Shown: in pieces, positions 27,845-38,987 of the stretch
Position numbering within the stretch: position 1 is the stretch's first letter
Layout: each line of letters begins with the position of its first letter
Source: Actinoplanes oblitus
GTDB taxonomy: Bacteria; Actinomycetota; Actinomycetes; Mycobacteriales; Micromonosporaceae
Assembly (NCBI RefSeq): GCF_030252345.1
Contig: NZ_CP126980.1
Coordinates: 8,999,501 to 9,063,500, forward strand
Direction of reading: 5' to 3'
Length of the DNA stretch: 64,000 bases
The notes under the pieces: model-generated
Database searches by the model: none
Told to the model about the DNA's origin: nothing
What the model saw: only the letters and a program-made list of their open reading frames with translations
Made by a program: the position numbers and the translations under genes

Positions 27845-28651
27845 GTGGCAGAGACCCCGCGTCCGACCCATCCCGCGACCGCCGACCACGCGTGGGCGCG
27901 CACCGTCGAACACGCTTCCCGGACCACGTTCTTCTTCGACTTCGACGGGGTCCTCTCCCCCGTCACCAAGGACCCGTCGGCCTCCCAGCCGGTGGCCGAG
28001 GTGCCCGCCGTGCTGGAGCGGCTGGCCGCCAGGGTGGGCCGGGTGGCGATCGTCTCCGCCCGTCCGGTGGACTTCCTGCGGTCCCGGTTCGCCGGCCTGG
28101 AGCACGTCGACCTCTTCGGCCTCTACGGCCTGGAGGTGCTGCACGAGGGCGAGGTGGTGACCAAGCCGGCCGCCCTGGAGTTCGAGCGGCCGATGGCCGA
28201 GTTGGCCGCCGAGGCGCAGGACGCGCTGGCCAAGCCGGTCTTCGTGGAATACAAGCGGCTCTCCGTCGCCCTGCACTACCGGGAGTGCCCGGAGCGCGCC
28301 GCCGAGGTCGAGCAGTGGGCCCACGAGCGCGCCGAGCGGGCCGGCCTGGCGATCCAGCGCGGGCGCATGGTGGTCGAGCTGAAGCCGCCGGTCGACCAGG
28401 ACAAGGGCATGGTGATCACCGAGGCCCTGCGCGACGCCGGTTGCGCGTGGTATTTCGGGGATGACATGTCCGACATCAAGGCCTTCGACGCGTTGCGCGC
28501 GCGGGAGGCGGTCGACCCCGGCTTCTTCGGGATGGCGATCGCCGTGGCCAACGACGAGACCGGCGCCGAGGTGTCCAGCGCCGCCGACCTCACGCTCGCC
28601 TCGCCGGCCGCGGTGGCCGCGTTCCTCACCGAGGGCCTGACCCGCTTCTGA
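27845..28651 (+). CDS. otsB: Trehalose-6-phosphate phosphatase
   Basis: 268 residues. HAD motifs: FFFDFDGVLSPV (nucleophile and acid Asp), IVSARPVDFLR, KPPVDQDKG and WYFGDDMSDIKAFD. It dephosphorylates trehalose-6-phosphate; no synthase (otsA) is in the window. GTG start with TAGTCT (27833-27838) 6 nt upstream, leaderless-like. Confidence 0.93.
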   Translation: MAETPRPTHPATADHAWARTVEHASRTTFFFDFDGVLSPVTKDPSASQPVAEVPAVLERLAARVGRVAIVSARPVDFLRSRFAGLEHVDLFGLYGLEVLHEGEVVTKPAALEFERPMAELAAEAQDALAKPVFVEYKRLSVALHYRECPERAAEVEQWAHERAERAGLAIQRGRMVVELKPPVDQDKGMVITEALRDAGCAWYFGDDMSDIKAFDALRAREAVDPGFFGMAIAVANDETGAEVSSAADLTLASPAAVAAFLTEGLTRF

Positions 28652-28709
28652 CCGCTTCGGGCCACGGCCCGCACTGTCACTTTCGGCCGCTCCGGCTCCC
28701 GGTCACCAC

Positions 28710-28749
28710 GATTTCGGTACGCCGCGAGCGCTCCCGGCGTACCGAAATC
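28710..28749. terminator. Bidirectional 15-bp hairpin between otsB and uppS
   Basis: GATTTCGGTACGCCG (28710-28724) pairs exactly with 28735-28749, loop 10 nt, midway between two convergent genes. Confidence 0.85.
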
Positions 28750-28770
28750 GGATCTTGATCTTGGGCGGCG

Positions 28771-29541
28771 TCAGGCGCCGTAACGGCGCTGGCGGTTGCC
28801 GTAGGAGCGCAGGGCGCGCAAGAAGTCGATCCGGCGGAAGTCCGGCCAGTTCGCGTCGTGGAAGTAGAACTCCGAGTGCGCCGACTGCCAGAGCAGGAAC
28901 CCGGAGAGACGCTGCTCGCCGCTGGTGCGGATGACCAGGTCGGGGTCGGGCTGGCCGCGGGTGTAGAGGTGCTCGGCGATGTGCTCGACGTCGAGGATCT
29001 CGGCCAGCTCCTCCAGGGTGCCGCCGGACGCCGCGTGCTGCTGCAGCAGCGAGCGGACCGCGTCGGTGATCTCGCGCCGGCCGCCGTAGCCGACAGCCAT
29101 GTTGACCTCGACGCCGCCGCTGCGGTCCTGGGTCTTCTCCTGCGCGGCCTTGAGCGTCGCGGCGGTCGTGGCGGGCAGGATGTCCAGCGCGCCCACCATC
29201 CGCAGCCGCCAGGGGTTGCCCTCCTCGGCCAGCTCGGTCGCCAGGTCCTCGATGATCTTGACGAGCGGGTCCAGCTCGGCGGCCGGGCGCTGCAGGTTGT
29301 CGGTGGCCAGCAGGTAGAGCGTGACGTGCTCGATGCCGGACTGGTCACACCAGGTGAGCAGGTCCTTGACCCGGACGGCACCGACCCGGTGGCCGTCGTT
29401 CGGGTCGACGAAGCCCATCTCCCGGGCCCAGCGGCGGTTGCCGTCGCACATCACGCCGACATGGCGGGGCACCGGCTTGCCGACCAGTTTCCTGGCGAGC
29501 CGGCGTTCGTAGAAGGAGTAGACCAGCGAGCGCACACTCAT
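28771..29541 (-). CDS. uppS: Isoprenyl transferase (polyprenyl diphosphate synthase)
   Basis: 256 residues. HVGVMCDGNRRWAREMG holds the catalytic Asp; LYLLATDNLQRP, VNMAVGYGGRREI, DLVIRTSGEQRLSGFLLWQSAHSEF (about 200-224) are cis-prenyltransferase regions III-V. It makes the lipid carrier for cell-wall precursors (decaprenyl type in actinobacteria). TACCCT (reverse strand 29550-29555) lies 5 nt before GTG 29544 and 8 nt before ATG 29541, so both starts are possible. Confidence 0.95.
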   Translation of the reverse strand: MSVRSLVYSFYERRLARKLVGKPVPRHVGVMCDGNRRWAREMGFVDPNDGHRVGAVRVKDLLTWCDQSGIEHVTLYLLATDNLQRPAAELDPLVKIIEDLATELAEEGNPWRLRMVGALDILPATTAATLKAAQEKTQDRSGGVEVNMAVGYGGRREITDAVRSLLQQHAASGGTLEELAEILDVEHIAEHLYTRGQPDPDLVIRTSGEQRLSGFLLWQSAHSEFYFHDANWPDFRRIDFLRALRSYGNRQRRYGA

Positions 29542-29608
29542 CACCGGCAAGGGTAGCCCGCGTGCCCGCGCCCGCCTCGGCCGGAGGCGGGTGCGGGCAG
29601 GGCGGCCC

Positions 29609-31414
29609 TCAGGCGTCGGCGAGGCGGGCGCGCAGCGCGTCCAGCTCGGCCCAGAGCACGGCCGGCAGCTTGTCGCCGAACTTCTCGAACCACTCGGTGA
29701 TCTGCGGCAGCTCGGCCAGCCACTCGTCGGTGTCGACGCGCAGCACGGCCTCCACCGCGGCCGGGTCGATGTCCAGGCCGGTCAGGTCGAGCGACGCCGG
29801 CGTGGCGACGTGCCCGATCGGGGTCTCCACCGCGTCGGCCTTGCCGTCCAGGCGCTCGACGACCCACTTGAGCACCCGGCTGTTCTCGCCGAAGCCCGGC
29901 CAGAGGAACCCGCCGTCGGCGTCCCGCCGGAACCAGTTCACGTAGAAGACCTTGGGCAGCTTGGACGCGTCGCCGGAGGCGCCCTTGGCCATGTCGATCC
30001 AGTGCTGGAAGTAGTCGCCGGCGTGGTAGCCGATGAACGGCAGCATCGCCATCGGGTCGCGCCGGACCACGCCGACCTGGCCAACCGCGGCCGCGGTGGT
30101 CTCACTGGACAGGGTCGCGCCCAGGTAGACGCCGTGCACCCAGTCGCGAGCCTCGGTGACCAGCGGGATGGTGGTCTTGCGCCGGCCGCCGAACAGGATG
30201 GCGTCGATCGGCACGCCGCGCGGGTCGTGGTACTCGTCGGCGAGGATCGGGCACTGCTCGATCGGGGTGCAGAAACGGCTGTTCGGGTGGCTCGACGGCG
30301 CCTCCGACTCCGGCGTCCAGTCCTGGCCCTTCCAGTCGGTCAGGTGCGCGGGCGGCTCGCCCATGCCCTCCCACCAGATGTCGCCGTCGTCGGTCAGTGC
30401 CACGTTGGTGAAGACCGAGTTGCCCTTGGCGAGCGTGCGCATCGCGTTCGGGTTGGTGTGGAAGTCGGTGCCGGGCGCGACGCCGAACAGCCCGAACTCC
30501 GGGTTGGTCGCCCAGAGCCGGCCGTCCTCACCGAACCGCATCCAGGCGATGTCGTCGCCGACGGTCTCCACCTTCCAGCCCGGCAGGGTCGGCTCGAGCA
30601 TCGCCAGGTTGGTCTTGCCGCAGGCCGACGGGAACGCGCCGGCGATGTACCTGACCTGGCCCTCGGGCGAGGTCAGCTTCATGATCAGCATGTGCTCGGC
30701 GAGCCAGCCCTCGTCCCGGGCGGCGACGCTGGCGATGCGCAGCGCGTAGCACTTCTTGCCGAGCAGCGAGTTGCCGCCGTAGCCGGAGCCGAACGACCAG
30801 ATCTCCCGGGTCTCCGGGAAGTGCGAGATGTACTTCGTCTCGTTGCACGGCCAGGCGACGTCCCGCTGGCCCTCCTCGAGCGGCGCGCCGATCGAGTGCA
30901 GGCACGGCACGAAGTCCGCGTCGTCACCCATCGCGCTCAGGACCTCGGCCCCCATCCGGGTCATGATGCGCATGCTGGCCACGACGTACGGGCTGTCGGT
31001 CAGCTCGACGCCGAACATCGGGTTCTCGGCGTCGAGCGGGCCCATGCAGAACGGGACGACGTACATCGTCCGGCCCTTCATCGAGCCGCGGTACAGCTCC
31101 GTCATCAGGGTCTTCATCTCGGCCGGCGCCATCCAGTTGTTGGTGGGACCGGCGTCGGCCTCGTCGGCCGAGCAGATGAAGGTGCGTTCCTCGACGCGCG
31201 CCACGTCGGACGGGTCGGTCCGCGCCCAGAACGAGTTGGGCTTCTTCTCCGGGTCCAGCCGGACCAGCGCGCCGGACTCGACGAGCTCGTCGGTCAGCCG
31301 GGTCCACTCGGCGTCCGAACCGTCGCACCAGACGATCCGGTCGGGCGTTGTCAGGGCGGCGACCTCGTCGATCCACGCCAGCAGGCGGGGGTGCGAGGTG
31401 TGGGGGTGAGACAA
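29609..31414 (-). CDS. pckG: Phosphoenolpyruvate carboxykinase (GTP)
   Basis: 601 residues. [15 protein letters not shown] (kinase-1a P-loop), [11 protein letters not shown] (kinase-2), [15 protein letters not shown] and RKTTIPLV identify the GTP-dependent class. It converts oxaloacetate to PEP, opening gluconeogenesis. The start is TTG at 31414, supported by an AAGGAG ribosome binding site (reverse strand 31422-31427) at 7-nt spacing; no closer ATG/GTG fits. The 270-bp upstream region holds a DnaA-box-like site. Confidence 0.97.
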   Translation of the reverse strand: MSHPHTSHPRLLAWIDEVAALTTPDRIVWCDGSDAEWTRLTDELVESGALVRLDPEKKPNSFWARTDPSDVARVEERTFICSADEADAGPTNNWMAPAEMKTLMTELYRGSMKGRTMYVVPFCMGPLDAENPMFGVELTDSPYVVASMRIMTRMGAEVLSAMGDDADFVPCLHSIGAPLEEGQRDVAWPCNETKYISHFPETREIWSFGSGYGGNSLLGKKCYALRIASVAARDEGWLAEHMLIMKLTSPEGQVRYIAGAFPSACGKTNLAMLEPTLPGWKVETVGDDIAWMRFGEDGRLWATNPEFGLFGVAPGTDFHTNPNAMRTLAKGNSVFTNVALTDDGDIWWEGMGEPPAHLTDWKGQDWTPESEAPSSHPNSRFCTPIEQCPILADEYHDPRGVPIDAILFGGRRKTTIPLVTEARDWVHGVYLGATLSSETTAAAVGQVGVVRRDPMAMLPFIGYHAGDYFQHWIDMAKGASGDASKLPKVFYVNWFRRDADGGFLWPGFGENSRVLKWVVERLDGKADAVETPIGHVATPASLDLTGLDIDPAAVEAVLRVDTDEWLAELPQITEWFEKFGDKLPAVLWAELDALRARLADA

Positions 31415-31529
31415 GGTGAAGCTCCTTCGGTCGGCACTGACCAATGACTGACCGCCCGGATATTCCGGCTGTAGTCATGGGAGTCACATCAGGTTAAGCC
31501 CCATACCCATGCAGTTCATCGGTTGAACC

Positions 31530-31538
31530 TGTGGACAA
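31530..31538 (-). other. DnaA-box-like site
   Basis: Perfect TTGTCCACA on the minus strand, between pckG and the ECF sigma gene. Confidence 0.45.
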
Positions 31539-31714
31539 CCGCACAATCTTTGGCCGCCTTGCGCGATGACGATTGATTCTTCGCCTCTTGGCGCACGAGC
31601 GCGCACTCGCGCCGGCCGAACCGCCACTCCCGACAACTTTCGCAAATTGGACTTAACGCCTTAGACTTTCACCTAATCGGGCTTACCTCGCAGTTCCGGC
31701 CAAACGGAGGCGGA

Positions 31715-32479
31715 ATGACGACCCCGGGCAACGACGTGGACTCGGACACGGATCTGCTCGCCGCCGTCCGGGCCGGCGACACCGCCGCGTACGGGACGCT
31801 CTACGAGCGGCACCACGCGGCGGCACGACTGTTCGCGTACGGCCTGGCACGCGACCCGTCCGACGCCGACGACCTGGTGGCCGAGACGTTCGCCAAGGTG
31901 TTCGCGTCGCTGCGGGCCGGCCGCGGTCCCCTGGTCGCGTTCCGCGCCTACCTGCACACCACCATGCGGCACGTCTGCTACCAGCGCGCCCGCTCGGACC
32001 GCCGGCTGGAGTTCACCGACGACCTGAGCCGTTACGACGCCGGCGAGCCGTTCACCGACCCGGCCCTCGACCAGCTGGAGCGCAGCTTCGCGGCGGCCGC
32101 CTTCCGGCAGCTGCCACCCCGCTGGCGGGACGTGCTGTGGCAGACCGAGGTGGAGGGCAGCACCCCCGCCGAGCTGGCCCCGCGGATGGGCCTGACCCCG
32201 AACGCGGTGGCGGTCCTCGCCCACCGGGCCCGCGAGGGGTTGCGCAGCCTCTATCTCCAGCAGCACGTCACCGCGGCCGAGCACCCGGAGTGCCGGTGGG
32301 CCGGCGAACGGCTGGGCAGTCAGCTGCGCGGCCGGCTCGCCGTCCGCGACGCCCGCCGGATGCGCACCCACCTGGGGCGCTGCGCGGAGTGCCGGAACCG
32401 GCTCGCGGAGATCCGGGAGATCGACGGCTTTCGACACGGTCCGTACCGGCAGCGTAACCACGCCGGCACCGCGGGTTGA
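31715..32479 (+). CDS. ECF sigma factor with C-terminal zinc-finger tail
   Basis: 254 residues. Sigma region 2 spans about 13-95 (DPSDADDLVAETFAKVF) and region 4 about 125-182 (LPPRWRDVLWQTEVEGST, GLTPNAVAVLAHRAREGL). The C-terminal ~70 residues carry Cys193 and H219-X3-C223-X2-C226, the zinc-binding pattern of anti-sigma (zf-HC2) domains, fused to the sigma factor instead of being a separate gene. No membrane helix follows. GGAGG lies 4 nt before the ATG. A TAGACT -10-like hexamer sits near 31662. Confidence 0.88.
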   Translation: MTTPGNDVDSDTDLLAAVRAGDTAAYGTLYERHHAAARLFAYGLARDPSDADDLVAETFAKVFASLRAGRGPLVAFRAYLHTTMRHVCYQRARSDRRLEFTDDLSRYDAGEPFTDPALDQLERSFAAAAFRQLPPRWRDVLWQTEVEGSTPAELAPRMGLTPNAVAVLAHRAREGLRSLYLQQHVTAAEHPECRWAGERLGSQLRGRLAVRDARRMRTHLGRCAECRNRLAEIREIDGFRHGPYRQRNHAGTAG

Positions 32480-32531
32480 GGTTGTGCAACGAGATCAGCG
32501 GTCCGAGCCCGGCGGCGGTACCCTCGCTTGC

Positions 32532-33032
32532 GTGCCCCCGATCACACCGCGGCCGTCCGGATGGCGCGCCCGGCTGCGGGCACTGGTCCGGGAGCTGGGC
32601 AAGTTCGGCACCGTTGGCAGCACCGCGTTCGCCGTCGATTTACTCGTATTCAATCTGTTGCTGAGCAACGGCAGCGAGACTTTGACAGCCAAGACGATCT
32701 CCACGGTCGTGGCGACCACACTGGCCTTCTTCGGCAACCGGTACTGGACCTGGCGCCACGGTGAGCACACTCACCTGGCCCGCCAGTACACGACGTTCTT
32801 CGTGCTGAACGCGGTCGGCCTGGGCATCACCCTGGCCTGCCTCGCGATCAGCCATTACGTGCTGGGCGACATCTGGCCGGCGCTGCGGAGCCAGGCGGCC
32901 GACAACGTCGCGGGCCAACTCGTCGGCACCGCGTTGGGTACCATATTCCGATTCTGGTCGTACCGAAAATTCGTCTTCCGGGCCACCGACGTCCCGCATC
33001 GTGATCCGGCGTACTCGCCCCCGTCCCCATAA
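32532..33032 (+). CDS. GtrA-family membrane protein 1
   Basis: 166 residues with four transmembrane helices. KFGTVGSTAFAVDLLVFN, TLAFFGNRYWTWRH and GTIFRFWSYRKFVF are the GtrA signatures. The family is linked to export or flipping of polyprenyl-linked sugars. GTG start with TACCCT (32519-32524) 7 nt upstream. A paralogue follows after 9 bp. Confidence 0.92.
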   Translation: MPPITPRPSGWRARLRALVRELGKFGTVGSTAFAVDLLVFNLLLSNGSETLTAKTISTVVATTLAFFGNRYWTWRHGEHTHLARQYTTFFVLNAVGLGITLACLAISHYVLGDIWPALRSQAADNVAGQLVGTALGTIFRFWSYRKFVFRATDVPHRDPAYSPPSP

Positions 33033-33041
33033 GGTTGCCCT

Positions 33042-33590
33042 ATGCCCTCAGCCCCTTCGCTGACGGAACGCCTGCGTCGCCTCGCTCCCGAAGCCATCGC
33101 CTTCGGCATCATCGGAGCCGGCAACACCCTCCTCTACATGGCGATCACCTACGTCGCGCTGCCGATCGGCGCGGTCAAGGCGAGCGTCATCGGGACGGTC
33201 ATCACCACCACGCTGGCGTACCTGGCCAACCGCTACTGGACGTACCGGCACCACACGCGGACCGCGCTGCGCCGTGAGTACACCCTGTTCTTCGGGTTCA
33301 ACCTGATCGGCATGGTGATCCAGTCCGGCATGGTGGCGATCGGCAAGTACGGGTTCGGCCTCACCGAGGAGCACGACGAGCTGCTCTTCCTCGGCGTCAC
33401 CCTGATCGGCATCGCGATCGCCACGGTCTTCCGGTTCTGGGCGTACCGCACCTTCGTCTTCCTCAAGCCGCCGGTCGACGGGCACGAGGGCGCGATCACC
33501 GAGATGGACGCGACCGCCGGGTTCGCCGAGCTCAGCGCGGCCGACGTGCCGGGCAGCGCGGCCGAGCTGGACACCCGGCTCAAGCGCTGA
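33042..33590 (+). CDS. GtrA-family membrane protein 2
   Basis: 182 residues, the same four-helix plan (AFGIIGAGNTLLYMAI, TLAYLANRYWTYRH, ATVFRFWAYRTFVF) plus an acidic ~30-residue C-terminal tail absent from its neighbour. The preceding gene's stop TAA begins a TAAGGT hexamer (33030-33035) 6 nt before this ATG, so it may have its own leaderless promoter. It overlaps the convergent PH-domain gene by 11 bp. Confidence 0.92.
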   Translation: MPSAPSLTERLRRLAPEAIAFGIIGAGNTLLYMAITYVALPIGAVKASVIGTVITTTLAYLANRYWTYRHHTRTALRREYTLFFGFNLIGMVIQSGMVAIGKYGFGLTEEHDELLFLGVTLIGIAIATVFRFWAYRTFVFLKPPVDGHEGAITEMDATAGFAELSAADVPGSAAELDTRLKR

Positions 33591-34098
33591 CCTCGTCCTG
33601 GTCGGGCTCGTCCGCCGGGCTCAGCTCGATCAGCTCGTACAGCCTGGTCTGCACCTGCTGGGCGCGCGGCACGCCGGACAGCCGTGCGCTCTGCTCGCCG
33701 ATCGAGTCGATCACCAGCGTGCCGGTGCCGAAGATCCGGTCGAGCAGGGACTGGGTCAGCGCGTGGTCGTTCACCCGGTTCAGCGGCAGGTCGCGCCGCT
33801 CCCGGACGAGGACGCCGGACTGGGTCAGCAGGCGCTCGCTGGTCAGCACCCAGTGCGTGCAGCGCCAGGCGACCAGCGGGACCAGGCCGTAACGCACCGC
33901 GTGGTACAGCATGATCGCGGCGACCAGGGCCAGCCCGATCCGGCCGCCCTCGTTGCCGGGCAGCAGCACCCAGGCCATGGTCAGGCCGGTCAGGGTCAGC
34001 AGCAGCACCACGACCGGGCCGACCACCGACTTGCCATGGGGACGCAGGTGGAGGATTACCTCCTCCTGCTCGGAGAGCACTTCCGCCGGGAACGCCAC
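33580..34098 (-). CDS. PH-domain membrane protein
   Basis: 172 residues. Two helices (about 27-47 and 55-75), then a PH-like domain (THWVLTSERLLTQSGVLVRERRDLPLNRVNDHALTQ, cited as about 80-117). It resembles YdbT/bPH_2 proteins of unknown role. The start is GTG 34098 with TACGCT (reverse strand 34105-34110) 6 nt upstream. That hexamer overlaps the last codons of birA, giving TACGCTGA with the birA stop. Confidence 0.85.
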   Translation of the reverse strand: MAFPAEVLSEQEEVILHLRPHGKSVVGPVVVLLLTLTGLTMAWVLLPGNEGGRIGLALVAAIMLYHAVRYGLVPLVAWRCTHWVLTSERLLTQSGVLVRERRDLPLNRVNDHALTQSLLDRIFGTGTLVIDSIGEQSARLSGVPRAQQVQTRLYELIELSPADEPDQDEVSA

Positions 34099-34102
34099 CC
34101 GG

Positions 34103-34957
34103 TCAGCGTACGTGCAGCACGTCACCCGCCGAGACACGATGTTCCGCGGCATCCACCGTACGGATCACCAACTGACCGTCCCGGTCCACCGCCACCGCCT
34201 CGCCGGTCAGCTCACCGCCGCCGGGCAACAGCACCCGGACCCGCCGGCCGATCGTCGCGCACCGGCGCTGGTACTCGCCGAGCAGTCCGCACATCTCGGC
34301 GTCGCCGCCGGCTTCCCGCCAGCCCGCGTACCACCGCTCCAGGCCACGCAGCAGCGCCCGCAGCAGCGGATCGCGGTCCAGCGTCCCGGCACCGGACAGC
34401 CCCAGCGAGGTGGCCGGCACCCCGGTGGTCGCCGGCAGCTCGTCGGCCCGGGTGCTGACGTTGAGTCCGATGCCGACGACCACCGCGTCGCCGGCCATCT
34501 CGGCCAGGATCCCGGCGCACTTGCGGTCGCCGACCAACAGGTCGTTGGGCCATTTCAGGGCCGCCTCCACGCCGGCCACCCGGGACACCGCGTCGGCCAG
34601 CGCCACCCCGGCCAGCAGCGGCAGCCAGCTCAGCGTCCTCGGCTCGGCGGCCGGCCAGCCGCGCTCCGGGTCGGCGACGCCGGGGCGCAGCAGCACGCTC
34701 TGATAGAGCCCGGCCCGGGCCGGGCTGACCCACTGCCGGTCGCGCCGGCCCCGGCCGGTGACCTGCCGCTCGGCGACGATGACCAGGCCCTCGGGGGCGC
34801 CGTCGCGGGCCGCGTCGGCGACGTCGGCGTTGGTGGAACCGGTCTCCGGGCGGACCTCCAGCCGGGTCCAGAGGGCGCCGGGCTGGATCAGGGCCCGGGA
34901 CAGGGCCCGCTCGGACAGGGGCGGGCGGTCCAGATCGGTGTACCCGGAAGCGGCCAT
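34103..34957 (-). CDS. birA: Biotin--[acetyl-CoA-carboxylase] ligase
   Basis: 284 residues. GSTNADVADAAR, ERQVTGRGRRDRQWVSP, LKWPNDLLVGDRKCAGILAE and VVGIGLNVST are the ligase motifs; there is no N-terminal repressor HTH, so it is a class I enzyme. It biotinylates the carboxylase alpha subunit encoded at 48900. TAGGCT (reverse strand 34964-34969) lies 6 nt before the ATG. Its position beside accD matches the mycobacterial birA-accD5-accE5 arrangement. Confidence 0.95.
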   Translation of the reverse strand: MAASGYTDLDRPPLSERALSRALIQPGALWTRLEVRPETGSTNADVADAARDGAPEGLVIVAERQVTGRGRRDRQWVSPARAGLYQSVLLRPGVADPERGWPAAEPRTLSWLPLLAGVALADAVSRVAGVEAALKWPNDLLVGDRKCAGILAEMAGDAVVVGIGLNVSTRADELPATTGVPATSLGLSGAGTLDRDPLLRALLRGLERWYAGWREAGGDAEMCGLLGEYQRRCATIGRRVRVLLPGGGELTGEAVAVDRDGQLVIRTVDAAEHRVSAGDVLHVR

Positions 34958-35075
34958 TGCGGCAGCCTATGCTCCGCTCCCCCGCGGTCCAGCCGCCGGG
35001 CCCCGCCCACCCCGTGCGTTCCGCGCCGCACGGTGCCGGCGCTCGTCGCCGGCTGCGCCCGGCGCCGGCCCGCGG

Positions 35076-36575
35076 TCAGCGGTGAGGGCCGGCCGCGTGG
35101 CGGCTGATGTAGGCGGAGTCCGACTCGGCCGCTGCCGCCGGGCGCGGGCGCGGCCTCGGGCGCGGACCGCGATCGCGGTTGCGGCGTGGTTCGGCTTCGG
35201 CCTTTCCGGTACGACCCGGCACGGCTTTTTCGGTACGCCCGCCCTGTCCCGCCGTCTCGGAACGCGCGCCCTGTCCCGCCGTCTCGATACGGCCCTGCCC
35301 CGCCTTCTCGGCGCGGCTCTGCCCCGGTGCCGTGCGCGGGCGCTGCTCACCGGTCGCCCAGGAGCGCGGCAGCCGGATGCGGCGGTCGTCCGGGGCCGGC
35401 GGCGGCCAGCTGGGCACCAGCGTCGTCGGCTCGGCGGCCTGCACCGGGGTCAGATCAAAACCGGTCGCCGGCTCGTAGTCGGGGACCGCGGGCAGGCGCT
35501 CCACCGGGATCGGCCAGCCGTATCCGCGAGCCGACGGCTCCGGGTCGGCGTAGAGCTCGCCGGGGACCGGGGTCCAATAGTCGCCGGACGGCGGCCGGTC
35601 GTCGAGATCGCGGTAGTGCGGGCGGACCCAGCCATTGATCCGGTCACCGTAGCCACGGTCGGAACGGTCGATCGGGGCGGTGGGGGACGGCCGGGCGCCG
35701 GTGTAGCCGTGATTGACGGCCGGCCGGTCCTCGGCCACGGCGGGCTCCGGTGGCGGGGTCGCCCGCCAGGGGGCGCTGTCGATGAACCGGGACTCCTCGC
35801 CGGCCGGGTCGTCCTCGAGGCACTCCTCGTGGACCTCCGGCGGGTAACCGGCGGCCTCCACCTCCGGGTAACCGACGGCCTCCTCCAGGTAACCGACGGC
35901 CTCCACCTCCGGGGGCCAGGCCGCCGCGGCCGGCCAGGGCTGCTCGCCGTTCCAGGACTGCCCGCCGTTAGCCGACTCGTCGGCGTTCCAGGGCTGCTCG
36001 GCGCTCCAGGATTCCTCGTCGTTCCAGGGCTGCTCACCGCTCCAGGACTCGTCGGCGCTCCAGGGCTGCTCGCCGTTCCAGGACTGCTCGCCGCTGCCGG
36101 TCGGGTAGGCGAGCTCGTCGGCGGCGGGTGCCGGCGGGTCCGCGTAGACGTCGCCCGGCTCGCCGTCGGCGTACGGGAAATCCTGGTCCTCCGGCGGCGG
36201 CCGCTCGCCGTGCTCGACCTCGTCGGCCAGGCCGATCGAGGCCAGGCCGCTGGCTCGCTCGGCGCGTGCCGCGGAGCGGCCGCTGAAGGCGGCGGCCAAC
36301 CGGCGCCGGCGGCCGGGCTGGTCAGCTTCCCAGGGCGGCTCGGCGGGGTTTTCCACAGGCTCGGCGGCAGCCTGGGGAAACTCGGGTTCCGGCGGCACGG
36401 CGCGCCGCGGGTGGGCCGGCTCGCCGGAGCGGCGGCGGCCGGACGGCGTGGCCGCCCGGGACCGGCGGCGCTCCCCGCCGTCGCCGCCGCCGAACAGCAC
36501 GGCGCGGAAACTGATCAGTGTGGCGAGGCCCCCCGCGATGAAGGCCAGCCCGGCCGCGGTCATCCAGTTCGTCAC
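35076..36575 (-). CDS. Membrane-anchored low-complexity protein with Trp every six residues
   Basis: 499 residues, unrecognised. One N-terminal transmembrane helix (about 5-27) precedes an Arg/Pro/Glu-rich stretch. An acidic segment has Trp at 166, 172, 178, 184, 190, 196, 208, 214 and 220, exactly six apart (position 202 is Ala), in [13 protein letters not shown] units. GY-repeats (VGYLEE, VGYPEV, AGYPPEV) and a basic C-terminal tail with AGQGR-type repeats follow. The start is GTG 36575, with ATG at 36563 as alternative. It sits between birA and accD, divergent from accD. Confidence 0.7.
   Translation of the reverse strand: MTNWMTAAGLAFIAGGLATLISFRAVLFGGGDGGERRRSRAATPSGRRRSGEPAHPRRAVPPEPEFPQAAAEPVENPAEPPWEADQPGRRRRLAAAFSGRSAARAERASGLASIGLADEVEHGERPPPEDQDFPYADGEPGDVYADPPAPAADELAYPTGSGEQSWNGEQPWSADESWSGEQPWNDEESWSAEQPWNADESANGGQSWNGEQPWPAAAAWPPEVEAVGYLEEAVGYPEVEAAGYPPEVHEECLEDDPAGEESRFIDSAPWRATPPPEPAVAEDRPAVNHGYTGARPSPTAPIDRSDRGYGDRINGWVRPHYRDLDDRPPSGDYWTPVPGELYADPEPSARGYGWPIPVERLPAVPDYEPATGFDLTPVQAAEPTTLVPSWPPPAPDDRRIRLPRSWATGEQRPRTAPGQSRAEKAGQGRIETAGQGARSETAGQGGRTEKAVPGRTGKAEAEPRRNRDRGPRPRPRPRPAAAAESDSAYISRHAAGPHR
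35934..36082 (-). repeat. 18/36-bp coding repeat (Trp hexad)
   Basis: DNA counterpart of the six-residue Trp periodicity. GGCTGCTCxxCG and related 18-bp units alternate on the plus strand (for example at 35938, 35992, 36028, 36064). Confidence 0.6.
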
Positions 36576-36696
36576 GAGAGGCGTAACGAATGGGACAACA
36601 GGTATGAAACGGACCCGTAGCGACGCCCCCTGTGCGCCGTCGGTGGACGGCTACGATCATCGTGAGTGCACCGCCGCCTCGAACGTGGAGACCACC

Positions 36697-38268
<1,572 letters not shown>

Positions 38269-38278
38269 CCCCGGCTCC

Positions 38279-38938
38279 TCAGAGGGGGTGCCGGAGCATC
38301 AGGGCACCCCCGTACAGCAGCGCGCTGATCGAACCGAGCCAGAACACGAAAAGCCACACCACGTCGCCGATGTGGGTGTGTGACTGGAGCATGCCCGCGT
38401 CGTTGTGCGCCCCGGCTCGCATCCCCCAGAACAGGTTGGGGATCTGCCGGGTGCCGCCCATCAACATCATCCAGACCCAGACGTACGCCACACCGAGCTG
38501 CACCGGCTCGTCGGCCTTCGTCACCATCAGCCAGAGCAGGGCGACGGTCCCGGTCGCGACCAGCAGGCCGAAGGCGTTGCGGGTGAGGATCAGGACGAAG
38601 CCGGCGAAGACCAGGCCGAGGATCAGCACCGCCCGCGGCGAGAAGTCGTGCACCAGCATCTCCGCGCCGGCGAAGCCGACCGCGGACGGCCCCAGATAGC
38701 CGGCGAGCAGGCTGAGGAAACGACCGAAGCCGGCGATGTCCAGGTGCGTCGCGCCGGCACCGTCGCGGTACAGATGGATCTTCTTTTTCTCCAGCTTGCC
38801 GCCGGTGAGCAGCCCGATCAGCGCGTGGGCACCCTCGTGCGCGAGCGTGATGGCGTACATGGAGAAGCGCCACAGCGGCAGGACCAGGACCGCCGCGAGC
38901 ACCGCGGTGGTCCAGGCGAGACCGGAGGTGGTTTCCAC
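38279..38938 (-). CDS. M50-type membrane metalloprotease 1
   Basis: 219 residues, about six transmembrane helices. AITLAHEGAHALIGLLTG holds the HEXXH zinc motif inside a helix; GYLGPSAVGFAGA follows. No PDZ domain. It resembles the actinobacterial M50B-like proteins of unknown substrate. GTG start with TACTGT (reverse strand 38945-38950) 6 nt upstream. It is the 3' member of a tandem pair. Confidence 0.85.
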   Translation of the reverse strand: METTSGLAWTTAVLAAVLVLPLWRFSMYAITLAHEGAHALIGLLTGGKLEKKKIHLYRDGAGATHLDIAGFGRFLSLLAGYLGPSAVGFAGAEMLVHDFSPRAVLILGLVFAGFVLILTRNAFGLLVATGTVALLWLMVTKADEPVQLGVAYVWVWMMLMGGTRQIPNLFWGMRAGAHNDAGMLQSHTHIGDVVWLFVFWLGSISALLYGGALMLRHPL

Positions 38939-38987
38939 AAACGGACAGTATCGGCAGACACCGATGCGTCGGCACCGCCCGAACGGG

